22,577 bases of DNA from an uncultured Lachnospiraceae bacterium (GCA_937910785.1 CALDLG010000164.1:1-22577), one strand, 5' to 3'; shown: positions 7,218 to 15,297, counted from the stretch's first letter. The notes: generated from the sequence alone by a model not told the origin. Program-made: numbers and translations.

Positions 7218-8303
7218 TTATTCCGCAGACGGGAGGCCGCTTGAATAGTGCAGTGTATAATCTTCTGTGATAAAAACCGCCTCCACATTGTCAAGCGACT
7301 CAATAAGCCGCATGCCTTCCTCCGGGCCCAGAACGAAACAGGTGGTGGAAAGGGCGTCGCCTGCCGCAGAGGAGTCCGAAAGAATCGTAACGCCAAGAAG
7401 ACCGTTTCGGACAGGATAGCCGTCTGCGGTGTCAAGGATGTGATGATACAGCACGTCATCCTCGTAAAAATACCGTTCATAGACGCCGGAGGATACGACG
7501 GACCGATCGGAAACGGATAAAACGGTAATCGGCGTTCCCTGTTTGTCAAAGGGGGTCCGGACGCCGAACCGGAATGGCGCGCCGTCCGGCTTTGTGCCGA
7601 CTGCCAGCAGATTGCCGCCCAGATTGATGATGGCGTTTTGAACACCCTGTGAAAGAAGATATTCTTTCAGTTGGTCCGCAATATAGCCCTTGGCGATGAA
7701 GCCGAGGCTGATCTGGCTTTCAGGGTCAAGAAGTGTGACCGTATTGCCCTCCATGCGCAGATTATGATAATTCACGTGACGGAGCGCTTCAGCGACAGCG
7801 GCGCTGTCCGGAATTCGATTTTCCTTTGGGGATATGTCCGTCGGAGTGCCGGTCCGGGAAGCGTCCGGCAGGCCGGACGAAGAAGACTGATCGGGGAAGA
7901 AGTCCTCCGGATGAAAATCCCACAGCCGGCTGACCGTTTCCATGGTAAGGTCAATGCGGCCTTCGCTCATTTCACAGTAAGAAATGGCCATCTGCAGCAG
8001 CTGTGCCGTTTCATCAGAGACATTTACGGGCATCCCGCCGCTGTGATTGATGTTCCAGATATCCGAGTCCTCGACGGAAGGGCTGAGCATTTTTTCATAT
8101 CTCTCCGCAAGCGTCATACATTCGTTCAGACAGTCTTTTTTCCCGGAATCATAAATCGTAATCTGAATGACCGTATCGAAATAGAAGCCGGTTTGTGTAA
8201 GCGGTTCCCCGGCGGCTCCACAGCCGCTTAATCCAAAGCAGAGCAGGAGCGCGGTGAGAGCGCAAAGTATTTTTTTCTTTTTATTTTTCAAATTTCTGAT
8301 CAT
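7218..8303 (-). CDS. apbE: FAD:protein FMN transferase lipoprotein, ApbE family
   Basis: This 361-residue lipoprotein has a basic N-terminus, a hydrophobic stretch and the lipobox LSGC with the lipidated Cys at 28. ApbE motifs are present: GFIAKGYIADQL (201-212), NLGGN (227-231), the segment HHILDTADGYP near 287-297, and DALSTTCFVLG (316-326), which carries the conserved Asp and Thr region for Mg/flavin binding. The family transfers FMN from FAD to a Ser/Thr of extracytoplasmic redox proteins (Rnf, Nqr or FMN-binding-domain proteins). A Ser/Pro/Thr-rich insert lies near 137-165. The frame extends upstream to 8396, but ATG 8303 has GGAAAGGAGC about 6 nt upstream and begins the signal peptide. 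No flavinylated partner gene is in the window. It stands alone, divergent from the GH25 gene. Confidence 0.93.
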   Translation of the reverse strand: MIRNLKNKKKKILCALTALLLCFGLSGCGAAGEPLTQTGFYFDTVIQITIYDSGKKDCLNECMTLAERYEKMLSPSVEDSDIWNINHSGGMPVNVSDETAQLLQMAISYCEMSEGRIDLTMETVSRLWDFHPEDFFPDQSSSSGLPDASRTGTPTDISPKENRIPDSAAVAEALRHVNYHNLRMEGNTVTLLDPESQISLGFIAKGYIADQLKEYLLSQGVQNAIINLGGNLLAVGTKPDGAPFRFGVRTPFDKQGTPITVLSVSDRSVVSSGVYERYFYEDDVLYHHILDTADGYPVRNGLLGVTILSDSSAAGDALSTTCFVLGPEEGMRLIESLDNVEAVFITEDYTLHYSSGLPSAE

Positions 8304-8318
8304 GAATGCTGCTCCTTT

Positions 8319-8335
8319 CCGGCATGTTATGCCGG
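8319..8335. promoter_or_regulatory. Palindrome next to the apbE ribosome site
   Basis: CCGGCAT-GTT-ATGCCGG is a perfect hairpin with 7-bp arms and a 3-nt loop. It touches the apbE ribosome site on the minus-strand transcript (GGAAAGGAGC at 8320-8311). It could be an operator or an mRNA hairpin limiting ribosome access. It has no U-tract, so it is not a terminator. Confidence 0.4.
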
Positions 8336-8438
8336 ATCTGAAATGGGAATCACGATTTGTCTGCGCAGATATTTCCAGACTGTGGGAAGTTGTCAAGCCT
8401 GTCGTTTCGTGATAAAATAACTCTGTTCATTTATTCAT

Positions 8439-8467
8439 ATTATAATAGACAGAAAGATTTTTTTCCA
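8439..8467 (-). promoter_or_regulatory. Possible apbE promoter
   Basis: On the minus strand, TGGAAA (8467-8462) and TATAAT (8444-8439) are separated by 17 bp. This would give a leader of about 130 nt. A competing TTGACA at 8396-8391 has only a poor -10 (AATATC). A plus-strand TATAAT (8441-8446) overlaps it and could serve the GH25 gene, but it lacks a -35. Confidence 0.35.
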
Positions 8468-8568
8468 TGTTAATCCTTTACGTCGGAGCAGTTTTTAACG
8501 ATGAGAAAATCACATAGTTGGTTTTTCATCTGCGATCATGGTACATTTGAGGCTCTGATCCGGATTAA

Positions 8569-9753
8569 ATGAAAGAAAGGGGAATAAGCGCAGAAATGAG
8601 ATTACCGGGTGATGATGGAAGAAGCGGATCGGGGCGTTCGACGATCTATATGATGATTGGTGTATCCGCTTTTATTTTGATTTTACTGCTTGCCGTTACG
8701 CGAAACAACAGTGATAAGAAGGAGAAAAACAGCGATTATGTTAAAGAAGCAATGCAGCAGCAACAGGAGGAGGACGCCGTGGAACCGGAGGCAGAGCCGG
8801 AGCAAAAGCTGCGTGCCGAGGATCTGAGCTTCTGGGATATGTATCCGGCGGAAAGCCCGGAGGACGTTTCAGAAAGCAGGCTGGAGGGCGGACAGGAAGA
8901 GGAGAATTATCCGGAACCGGAGGATGAGGAGAAACAGAGCAAAGATACTTCGAATAAGCAGGAAGTTGTGCAGGAAGACCCTTCTCTGGACGGAAAGCAT
9001 ACACTGGTGAAATCTTCCGACGGGACCGAAGAGTGGGTCCTGATCAGTCCGTATCTGGATAAAAATACTTATGACTTCAGCAATCTTTCGGAAAGCGCGA
9101 ATTTGCGAAAGTATACGGAAAACGGGAAGAAGATTTCCCGGATCGGCGTGGATATCTCGAAGCATAACGGGTCGGTTAATTTTCGAAGCATAAAGGCGGC
9201 AGGCGTGGATTATGTCATGCTGCGCCTTGGAGCGAGGGGATACAGCACGGCGCAGATTACGCTGGACGATAATTTTGTGGAAAATATGGAAGCGGCCATC
9301 GAAGCGGAGCTGGATATCGGCGTTTATTTTTACTCTCAGGCGGTGACGCAGGACGAGGTGATACAGGAGCTGGCTTTTGTTTTGCAGAATCTGGAACCCT
9401 ACAGGGCGCATATTACCTATCCGGTGGCCTTTGACATGGAAAACGTGGCAAACGATAAAGCAAGAATTGACGGACTTTCCAGAGACGATAAGACGGCGCT
9501 TGCGGTATCATTTTTAAGCGGCGTGGAGTCGGCAGGCTATATTCCCATGGTTTACGGCAATAAGGAGTGGCTCATCAAAAACGTGGATCTGGCCCGGCTT
9601 CAGGACTTTGACGTATGGCTTTCTCAGGAACAGGATGTTCCCGATTTTCCGTATCAGTTTGCCATGTGGCAGTATACGACGACCGGCGTATTGAACGGCG
9701 TCACGGGCGATGCAAGTCTGAATCTCTGTTTTGTCAGCTATTCGGACAGATAG
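8569..9753 (+). CDS. Membrane-anchored GH25 lysozyme (1,4-beta-N-acetylmuramidase)
   Basis: This 394-residue protein has a single N-terminal membrane anchor at about 25-44. A long acidic Glu/Gln/Pro-rich stalk follows (about 50-140) and then a GH25 catalytic domain from about 190 to the end. Family residues are visible: GVDISKHNG with Asp195 near the N-terminus, and the catalytic VAFDMEN with Asp289 and Glu291. The strand MVYGNKEWL and the terminal MWQYTTTG also fit. It should cleave the MurNAc-GlcNAc bond of peptidoglycan outside the membrane. The start is uncertain. ATG 8569 has no clear ribosome site, while ATG 8596 has AAAGGGG about 13 nt upstream, and either leaves the anchor intact. Its 3' end overlaps the convergent AP2 gene by 16 bp. 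Confidence 0.9.
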   Translation: MKERGISAEMRLPGDDGRSGSGRSTIYMMIGVSAFILILLLAVTRNNSDKKEKNSDYVKEAMQQQQEEDAVEPEAEPEQKLRAEDLSFWDMYPAESPEDVSESRLEGGQEEENYPEPEDEEKQSKDTSNKQEVVQEDPSLDGKHTLVKSSDGTEEWVLISPYLDKNTYDFSNLSESANLRKYTENGKKISRIGVDISKHNGSVNFRSIKAAGVDYVMLRLGARGYSTAQITLDDNFVENMEAAIEAELDIGVYFYSQAVTQDEVIQELAFVLQNLEPYRAHITYPVAFDMENVANDKARIDGLSRDDKTALAVSFLSGVESAGYIPMVYGNKEWLIKNVDLARLQDFDVWLSQEQDVPDFPYQFAMWQYTTTGVLNGVTGDASLNLCFVSYSDR

Positions 9754-10532
9754 TGTTCGATCTTTGGTGAAATCTGAATGGCGGTGTACAGGTCGGCATA
9801 AGCGGCAGGCGACATCCCTTCCATGTAGTTTGGGGTATAGGCCTTGTCCACGCCGGCCTTTTTCAGCAGATCAACTGCCTTATTGTAGGCGATGGCCGCC
9901 TCCGTTTCCGTCGGATAGACGCCTACGGTGTAATTTCCCTTCACATGAATTCTGGTCCGGTAGAACCGCTTTCCATTTCGCAGGAAGGAAGAAACGCCAT
10001 GGAAGGCATTCAGGATTTCAATATTTTCATAGCGGAAATCATTCGTATTTCCGTTGATAAAACGATAATCTTTGTTCAGCACAGCATAATTTTTGATGCC
10101 GTAGCGATTCATGATATTCATCTGCATCCCGTAATCCGCAACGAAATAATGGCCTCCCCTGCAGGATATCTTGTGATTGGAATAATAAAACAGGTCGTCT
10201 TTGTCGAAGATGAAAAAATGCGCCGGGGAAAAATAGTAATAGAAGAAGGACGGACGGATATAGATCGGGTTGGCAAAGTAAATGCCGTTATCCCGGAAAT
10301 TGATCAGACAGACCCATTTTTCGAACAGGAGAACGGAAGCTTCATCGTAATGATCGAGCGAAACGACGGCATTCTGTAAAATATGATTTGCGAGCGCATA
10401 AGCTCCATGCGCCGCTTCTGACGAGGCATAGCTACCAAGGCTGATATGCTTTGCGCGATAAGTTATAGAGGAACGGTAATAAACCGTTCCGTTTTTCTTT
10501 TTGGCCGTATAAACACCGGGCAGCTTGGGCAT
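9738..10532 (-). CDS. AP2 / HNH-like / AP2 DNA-binding protein
   Basis: This is a 264-residue predicted DNA-binding protein. Two AP2-type modules are visible, at about 6-55 (GVYTAKKKNG ... ISLGSYASSEAAHGAYALAN) and about 179-225 (GVSSFLRNGKRFYRTRI ... YPTETEAAIAYNKAVDLLKK). Between them, residues 118-176 resemble an HNH homing-endonuclease core ending NGNTNDFRYENIEILN. The His and Asp normally before the Asn-rich part are replaced (RFIN in place of the usual HxD), so nuclease activity looks unlikely. The start is ATG 10532, with GGAG 8 nt upstream; TTG 10538 would add two residues. It is the only gene of its kind here and converges on GH25. A regulator derived from a mobile endonuclease is one reading. 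A decayed homing-type element is the other. Confidence 0.7.
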   Translation of the reverse strand: MPKLPGVYTAKKKNGTVYYRSSITYRAKHISLGSYASSEAAHGAYALANHILQNAVVSLDHYDEASVLLFEKWVCLINFRDNGIYFANPIYIRPSFFYYYFSPAHFFIFDKDDLFYYSNHKISCRGGHYFVADYGMQMNIMNRYGIKNYAVLNKDYRFINGNTNDFRYENIEILNAFHGVSSFLRNGKRFYRTRIHVKGNYTVGVYPTETEAAIAYNKAVDLLKKAGVDKAYTPNYMEGMSPAAYADLYTAIQISPKIEHYLSE

Positions 10533-10576
10533 CGTCAAATCTCCAATCTCTTGAAATATTTCTTAATATTGGCATT

Positions 10577-10585
10577 AGTATAACA
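10577..10585 (-). promoter_or_regulatory. Extended -10 promoter for the AP2 protein gene
   Basis: The minus strand reads TGTTATACT (10585-10577), a TGN extended -10 with TATACT. It lies about 45 bp upstream of the ATG at 10532. No clear -35 is present. Confidence 0.45.
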
Positions 10586-10610
10586 TATTTTTCCGGAGTT
10601 CTGTATAAAA

Positions 10611-10630
10611 TATTACAGATGTATTACAGA
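10611..10630 (+). repeat. Tandem TATTACAGA pair
   Basis: TATTACAGA occurs at 10611-10619 and 10622-10630, with an 11-bp period (one helical turn), in the divergent spacer between the AP2 gene and the SleB-type gene. The arrangement is compatible with a protein-binding site. With only two copies it may also be chance. Confidence 0.35.
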
Positions 10631-10770
10631 CTGAGAATTTTTTAGATGTCTGTGGAGCGTGATCTGAGAAATGTGATATCTCAGCTGTCCGACAGAAGTT
10701 TCGGGATACCGGAATGCCCTGTGTGGAGACAAGCTAAGATCAGCAGAATGAATGGAGATGGGAGAACCGT

Positions 10771-11391
10771 ATGTATAGAAGATGCCTGACGAAGCTGTTA
10801 CTGACAAGTATGATTTTTATGATGTCGTGGATTTGCCTCAAGGAGCTGCAGATTAACCGGATTGCGGCGACGCAGGCGTTTCGGATGGAGTATCTGACGG
10901 CAACGGAGGAAGAGGATAAGAAGAGCTTTCTGGAAGTGGTGGCCTGTGTTGCGTCGGGACAGAGGGTCGTGGATTATGAGGTACTGGAAAAGGAAATGAA
11001 GTATCACCTGTCGGATCAGGATTATGATTCTCTGCTCAGAATCGTGGAAGCGGAAGCGGGCGGCGAGGATTCGGACGGCAAGCTTTTGGTGGCCAATGTG
11101 GTGTTAAACCGCGTCAATAATGAAAACTTTCCGGATACGGTGACGGAAGTGGTCATGCAGAAGGAACAGGGCGTAGCACAGTTTTCTCCGACCGTGGACG
11201 GGCGTTTTCAGAACATAACGGTCAGTCAGGAGACCTATGAAGCGGTGGAAAGGGCGCTTTATGGGGAAGATATTTCTCAGGGCGCACTATATTTCTGCGC
11301 GAGAAAGAAAGCGGATTCTACGAAAGTAAAATGGTTCGATCAGAAACTGACCCGACTTTTTACCTATGGGAATCACGACTTTTTTCTTTAA
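10771..11391 (+). CDS. SleB/CwlJ-type cell wall hydrolase
   Basis: This 206-residue protein has one N-terminal membrane segment or uncleaved signal (about 8-25) and a C-terminal hydrolase_2 domain (about 85-206). Family features include LLRIVEAEAGGEDSDGKLLVANVVLNRV with the catalytic Glu near 93-95, then QFSPTVDGRF, GALYFCARKK and the terminal GNHDFF. The fold is a lytic transglycosylase acting on spore cortex or vegetative peptidoglycan. Unlike SleB, no separate peptidoglycan-binding domain precedes the catalytic domain. The ATG at 10771 has GGGAG about 7 nt upstream. It appears monocistronic. The following spacer holds a weak stem (TCTCAG...CTGAGA near 11419-11440) without a T-run. Confidence 0.88.
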   Translation: MYRRCLTKLLLTSMIFMMSWICLKELQINRIAATQAFRMEYLTATEEEDKKSFLEVVACVASGQRVVDYEVLEKEMKYHLSDQDYDSLLRIVEAEAGGEDSDGKLLVANVVLNRVNNENFPDTVTEVVMQKEQGVAQFSPTVDGRFQNITVSQETYEAVERALYGEDISQGALYFCARKKADSTKVKWFDQKLTRLFTYGNHDFFL

Positions 11392-11461
11392 AATTCTTCA
11401 TGGCCGTTTCAGGACAGTCTCAGAAAGGACGTACTGAGAGGGCATACTGCGATTTTCCGGA

Positions 11462-11490
11462 TTGCCATTGCGAACAGTTGGTGATATAAT
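11462..11490 (+). promoter_or_regulatory. Sigma-A promoter of the thrC-containing operon
   Basis: TTGCCA (11462-11467) and TATAAT (11485-11490) are separated by 17 bp. This is the best consensus promoter in the window. Transcription would start near 11497, about 100 nt before the first gene of the operon at 11599. Confidence 0.75.
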
Positions 11491-11498
11491 CTGATTGT

Positions 11499-11576
11499 AT
11501 GCGGATACGGGGCGGACAGATCCGGTGCTGCAGGCTCCGCATGCGTAATTATGAGGGTTGCGTATGCCTGAATTGG
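11499..11576 (+). promoter_or_regulatory. Structured leader with two competing stems
   Basis: In the predicted 5' leader, ATGCGGA (11499-11505) can pair with TCCGCAT (11536-11542). The overlapping GCATGCG (11539-11545) can instead pair with CGTATGC further down (about 11561-11567) with one G-U pair. The two stems share GCAT and exclude each other. No known riboswitch class is recognised, and there is no U-tract. Confidence 0.3.
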
Positions 11577-11598
11577 CTGAGCGGAAATGGAGGATGAA

Positions 11599-12189
11599 AT
11601 GAAAGAAGAAACTGCAAAATTTAAAAAGTATGGAAAAATATTCTGGATACTGTTATTCGGACTGGGCTTTGGACTGCCTTTTCTGATTTCTCTGATCTTA
11701 TGTCTGTTTTCGGAGGGACCTTTCCGGTTTGATGTCTTTATTCCGATCGGGCTTGTTTTTTCGTTTCTGGCATGGGCTATTCTGTTGATGATGATAGGCT
11801 ACGGCACGTTTACTTCTATGATCGTCAACCGCACCGCGAAAGGAATCGACGCGCTTCCCTACTGCTTTAACAGCTCCTTTACCAGCAGAGGAAACATCCT
11901 GTTCATCGATGTGGAAGGCGGCATGATCGGTTACATATCAGCTTATAATCCGACGGAAATTCAGGTGTTCAGTGCATCCCGTATTGAAAAACCGGAGACG
12001 GTCGCATCGACCATGTCAGGGGTGCGGTTTGTATTCTATCTGGATGGGAAAAAGATGACGATTTATACCTTAATCAGTAACCGTGCGGTGAATCTTAAAT
12101 CGGGGACCGGCGCGGAGGCGATTTCCAAAGCGGATACCTTCGTGGAGCTTTTGCTTGCCGCGAAAAGGAATGCGGAGGCGAAGAGATAA
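11599..12189 (+). CDS. Uncharacterised two-helix membrane protein
   Basis: I do not recognise this 196-residue protein. Two hydrophobic segments (about 14-37 and 44-75) anchor it. The remaining 120 residues are a soluble, probably cytoplasmic, beta-rich domain containing NILFIDVEGGMIGYISAYNP and VRFVFYLDGKKMTIYTL. An upstream in-frame ATG exists at 11587, but GGAGG at 11589-11593 lies 5 nt before ATG 11599, which is therefore preferred. It is the first gene after the promoter at 11462, and its stop overlaps the next start by one base (TAATG), implying coupled expression with the next two genes and thrC. No catalytic motif is visible. Confidence 0.8.
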   Translation: MKEETAKFKKYGKIFWILLFGLGFGLPFLISLILCLFSEGPFRFDVFIPIGLVFSFLAWAILLMMIGYGTFTSMIVNRTAKGIDALPYCFNSSFTSRGNILFIDVEGGMIGYISAYNPTEIQVFSASRIEKPETVASTMSGVRFVFYLDGKKMTIYTLISNRAVNLKSGTGAEAISKADTFVELLLAAKRNAEAKR

Positions 12190-12656
12190 TGAATCCGATG
12201 TATTATCTGCCGGAGATCATTGTCGTAATCGTCATCGGCGCGGCTTTAATCTGGGGATTTTTCCTGATAAGGGAGCTGCTCCGGGTCAGAAGAAACGCAT
12301 CCACCTGTATGTACTGCAAAGCGGAGGCGGTTAAGGACTCCGGACATATTTACTGGTTTTTACTGCCTATTTCTTTCGGGGACACCTATGATGAGGAGGA
12401 GAAGTTTCTGATCTCCAATATGAGACCGATTATGGGGAAGGACCAGATCCCTACGGGACAGCGTGCCTGTAAGGCAGAGGTTTTTCACTGCACGCGCTGC
12501 AATAAGAGGCAGGTCGATATAGAAGATTTTCTTCAGGTCCGGGGAGAGGAATACCCGAAGGGACATTATACATTTGCTTATGAACATTTTAAACATCTGC
12601 TGGAATCCTGGGACGGAATGGAAGAGAAGATGTACCGGGGTTCCCGAAATGCATAG
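12189..12656 (+). CDS. Membrane-anchored zinc-ribbon protein of unknown function
   Basis: This 155-residue protein has one N-terminal membrane helix (about 7-29) and a short basic patch (LLRVRR). It then carries two CxxC pairs, CMYC at 40-43 and CTRC at 101-104, about 60 residues apart. The spacing suggests a zinc-ribbon fold on the cytoplasmic side. Cys94 is a further possible ligand. The start overlaps the previous stop (TAATG). The family is not recognised. Position in a tight operon between two other small membrane proteins suggests the three products may work together. The link to threonine synthase downstream may be no more than shared transcription. Confidence 0.78.
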   Translation: MNPMYYLPEIIVVIVIGAALIWGFFLIRELLRVRRNASTCMYCKAEAVKDSGHIYWFLLPISFGDTYDEEEKFLISNMRPIMGKDQIPTGQRACKAEVFHCTRCNKRQVDIEDFLQVRGEEYPKGHYTFAYEHFKHLLESWDGMEEKMYRGSRNA

Positions 12657-12685
12657 AAATACGGTATAATCGGGGGATGACTGAA

Positions 12686-13411
12686 ATGAAGAAAAGGATA
12701 AAAAAAGCACTGGAATTTATCGTTGTGGTCATTGCGCTGGTGATCGGCGTGCTGACCGCAAAGAGCCTTTCCATCGAATCGATGCTGCGGGGGAAGGAAG
12801 AGGCGGTGACACTGGCCATGACCGAAGAGGGGATTGCGGAGGATTATGTCGGACTGCCCGCGGCCGACGATATTCCGAGAATTGAAGATGCGCAGATGTG
12901 GGAGGATACCTGGCAGACGAGCTGTGTGACGGTCGAGCCGACGGATATTATTCCAACGGGAATCGGTGTCCGCAATACCTGGGTTTCCGCTTATACAAGC
13001 AGCAGGAGAGGCGGTCAGAGATATCGCGCCGACGTTTCACAGATGGCCTGGGATGTGTTCGGAGAGTATGGAGAGTATTTCCTGATTCAGTTGCCGGATC
13101 AGTCTTATATTCTTGCACAGATGTCCGCGGATGACGCGAAGAAGATTAAATCCGGCAAGGAAACAGTGCTTCCGATCGGAAGAAAAGCAGGCGTTCACAG
13201 ACAGGCTCTTCCTCAGATAGAAGATCTCTGCCGGGAATATGACGCCAATACGGAAGGTCTGTTTTACTGTATCAATGATCGATGGAATGAGAGCCATGAT
13301 CTGTTGGTTCAGATCGTGCGCATCGGTTCCGCTTTTCTGATTGCGATCGTGCTTGGCACGATACTGATTACGGTCGTTGGGAAGATCTTCAAAGAAAAAG
13401 AAGAAGAATGA
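12686..13411 (+). CDS. Uncharacterised protein with N- and C-terminal membrane helices
   Basis: This 241-residue protein is not recognised. A membrane helix follows a basic start (MKKRIKK, helix about 9-27). A probably extracytoplasmic domain of roughly 170 residues comes next, with DVFGEYGEYFLIQLPDQSYI and GKETVLPIGRKAG. A second helix (about 210-232) leads to a highly charged tail KEKEEE. An in-frame ATG at 12677 directly abuts GGGGG, which is too close. ATG 12686 has that GGGGG 9 nt upstream and is preferred. Its stop overlaps the first possible thrC start in ATGA, so the two are probably translationally coupled. Confidence 0.75.
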   Translation: MKKRIKKALEFIVVVIALVIGVLTAKSLSIESMLRGKEEAVTLAMTEEGIAEDYVGLPAADDIPRIEDAQMWEDTWQTSCVTVEPTDIIPTGIGVRNTWVSAYTSSRRGGQRYRADVSQMAWDVFGEYGEYFLIQLPDQSYILAQMSADDAKKIKSGKETVLPIGRKAGVHRQALPQIEDLCREYDANTEGLFYCINDRWNESHDLLVQIVRIGSAFLIAIVLGTILITVVGKIFKEKEEE

Positions 13412-14916
13412 AAGGCATGGTTTTGGGAATGGAAGTTTTATACAAAAGTACAAGAGATGATAACCAGAAGGTACAGGCTTCACAGGCGATTTTAAAGGGG
13501 CTTTCCGGAGATGGCGGGCTTTTCGTGCCGGATCATATTCCTGCGCTCGACAGGCCGTTAAAGGAACTGGCCAAAATGAACTATCAGGAGACCGCTTATG
13601 AAGTCATGAAACTGTTTCTGACGGATTTTACGGAGGAAGAACTGAAAGACTGTATCGCGAAGGCTTATGATTCCAAATTTGATACGGATGAGATCGCGCC
13701 TCTTGCGGAAGCGGACGGAGCCTTTTATCTGGAGCTTTTTCATGGGGCAACGATTGCGTTTAAGGATATGGCGCTGTCGATTCTGCCGCATCTGATGATC
13801 ACCTCTGCGAAGAAAAATCAGGTGAAAGAGGAGATCGTTATTCTGACGGCGACCTCCGGCGATACGGGGAAAGCGGCTCTGGCGGGATTTGCGGATGTGG
13901 AAGGAACGAAGATTATCGTATTTTATCCTAAGAACGGTGTCAGCCCGATTCAGGAGAAGCAGATGGTGACCCAGAAAGGAAACAATACCTTCGTTGTCGG
14001 GATTCATGGAAACTTCGACGATGCCCAGACCGGAGTCAAGAAGATTTTTTCCGATAAAGAGCTGGAGCAGAAAATGCTTGGAAAAGGTTTTCGTTTTTCC
14101 TCGGCCAACTCCATTAATATCGGACGTCTCGTGCCTCAGATCGTTTATTATGTATATGCTTACGCGAAGCTTTTGAAGAATGAAAGAATTGCGGACGGAG
14201 AAGAGATAAATGTCGTTGTACCGACAGGAAATTTCGGCAATATTCTCGCCGCTTTTTATGCGAAAAATATGGGCGTGCCGATCGGGAAGCTGATCTGTGC
14301 CTCCAATGAAAATAAAGTGCTTTATGATTTCTTCCGTACCGGAAGTTATGACCGCAACAGGGAATTTATGCTGACAAGCTCACCGTCAATGGATATTCTG
14401 ATTTCAAGCAATCTGGAGAGGCTCATTTACCGCATTGCAGGCGATGATGCAAAACGAAATGCAGAGTTTATGACATCATTGTCGCAAAATGGCCGGTATC
14501 GAATTACGGAGGAAATGAGCCGCCAGTTAGAGGATTTCTATGGAAACTATGCGGATGAACAGGAGACCGCGGACCGGATTAAGGCGCTATATGAAAAAAC
14601 CGGCTATGTGATCGATACGCATACGGCTGTGGCGAGCGCAGTGTATGAGAAATATAAGGCGGATACGAAAGATGCAAGGAAAACGGTGATTGCATCCACC
14701 GCCAGCCCGTTTAAATTTACGAGAAGCGTTATGAACGCCGTCGATCATAAGTATGACAGCATGTCGGATTTTGAGCTTGTGGACGAGCTTTCCGGACTGG
14801 CAAACGTAAAGGTGCCCAGGGCGATCGAAGAAATCAGGACGGCGCCCGTTATACATGATACGGTGTGTGAGAAAGAGGAAATGAAGGAAACGGTAGAAAA
14901 AATTCTTGGGATTTAG
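13408..14916 (+). CDS. thrC: Threonine synthase
   Basis: This PLP enzyme converts O-phospho-L-homoserine to threonine, the last step of threonine synthesis in the cytoplasm. It has 502 residues from ATG 13408. The family start YKSTRD follows at 12-16. The PLP lysine lies in FHGATIAFKDMALS (Lys119), TATSGDTGKAAL forms the substrate/phosphate loop, and NFGNILAAFYAKNMG binds the cofactor phosphate. The length is that of the long (E. coli/yeast-like) form, not the short Bacillus form. ATG 13408 overlaps the upstream stop in ATGA. ATG 13417 and 13429 are also possible, and the last gives MEVLYKSTR, nearest to the usual family N-terminus. No homoserine dehydrogenase or kinase gene is nearby. Confidence 0.93.
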   Translation: MKGMVLGMEVLYKSTRDDNQKVQASQAILKGLSGDGGLFVPDHIPALDRPLKELAKMNYQETAYEVMKLFLTDFTEEELKDCIAKAYDSKFDTDEIAPLAEADGAFYLELFHGATIAFKDMALSILPHLMITSAKKNQVKEEIVILTATSGDTGKAALAGFADVEGTKIIVFYPKNGVSPIQEKQMVTQKGNNTFVVGIHGNFDDAQTGVKKIFSDKELEQKMLGKGFRFSSANSINIGRLVPQIVYYVYAYAKLLKNERIADGEEINVVVPTGNFGNILAAFYAKNMGVPIGKLICASNENKVLYDFFRTGSYDRNREFMLTSSPSMDILISSNLERLIYRIAGDDAKRNAEFMTSLSQNGRYRITEEMSRQLEDFYGNYADEQETADRIKALYEKTGYVIDTHTAVASAVYEKYKADTKDARKTVIASTASPFKFTRSVMNAVDHKYDSMSDFELVDELSGLANVKVPRAIEEIRTAPVIHDTVCEKEEMKETVEKILGI

Positions 14917-14936
14917 AGAAAAAGGAGAGAAGAAAA

Positions 14937-15287
14937 ATGTACAGTTTCATTGATTTTCTATGCGTGATCGGAGGCGGTTATCTGGTATACGCGGGGATTG
15001 TAATGAAAACGCAGGGAAAGATCGTAAATAATGTTGTGATGAATAAAGGCGCGGATGAGAGCGCGCTGCGTGATAAGGAAGGATTTATTAATTATCTGTA
15101 TATTAAGCTGATTGCAGCCGGAGCCGTCATTATCTTAGCCGGGGCTGCCAATGTTATCAACGATCTGACAATGCATTCGGCAATCATATCCACGGCGGCA
15201 GGCTGTGCGTTTGCGGTGGCGATCATTGTATATGCGGTGTTTGTAAATAAGGCATTAAAAAAATTTCTGAAAAGTCCGCGCGGATGA
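14937..15287 (+). CDS. Small membrane protein of unknown function
   Basis: This 116-residue protein has three hydrophobic segments (about 3-22, 55-76 and 81-104) and a basic C-terminus (KALKKFLKSPRG). A strong AAAAAGGAGAG ribosome site precedes the ATG, 20 nt after the thrC stop. The gene is therefore probably the last in the thrC operon and is followed directly by a terminator. No family is recognised. Confidence 0.75.
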   Translation: MYSFIDFLCVIGGGYLVYAGIVMKTQGKIVNNVVMNKGADESALRDKEGFINYLYIKLIAAGAVIILAGAANVINDLTMHSAIISTAAGCAFAVAIIVYAVFVNKALKKFLKSPRG

Positions 15288-15297
15288 ATCGGAAAAT

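Noticed and set aside
8447..8568. Possible hairpin GATGAGAAAA...TTTTTCATC in the GH25 leader
   Set aside because: The stem is short and A/T-rich with a bulge, there is no associated terminator or start context, and it is likely chance.
12665..12670. TATAAT just before the third unknown membrane protein gene
   Set aside because: The -35 position has only TTCCCG or TCCCGA, and the start site would fall on or within the start codon. The gene is already covered by the operon promoter at 11462.
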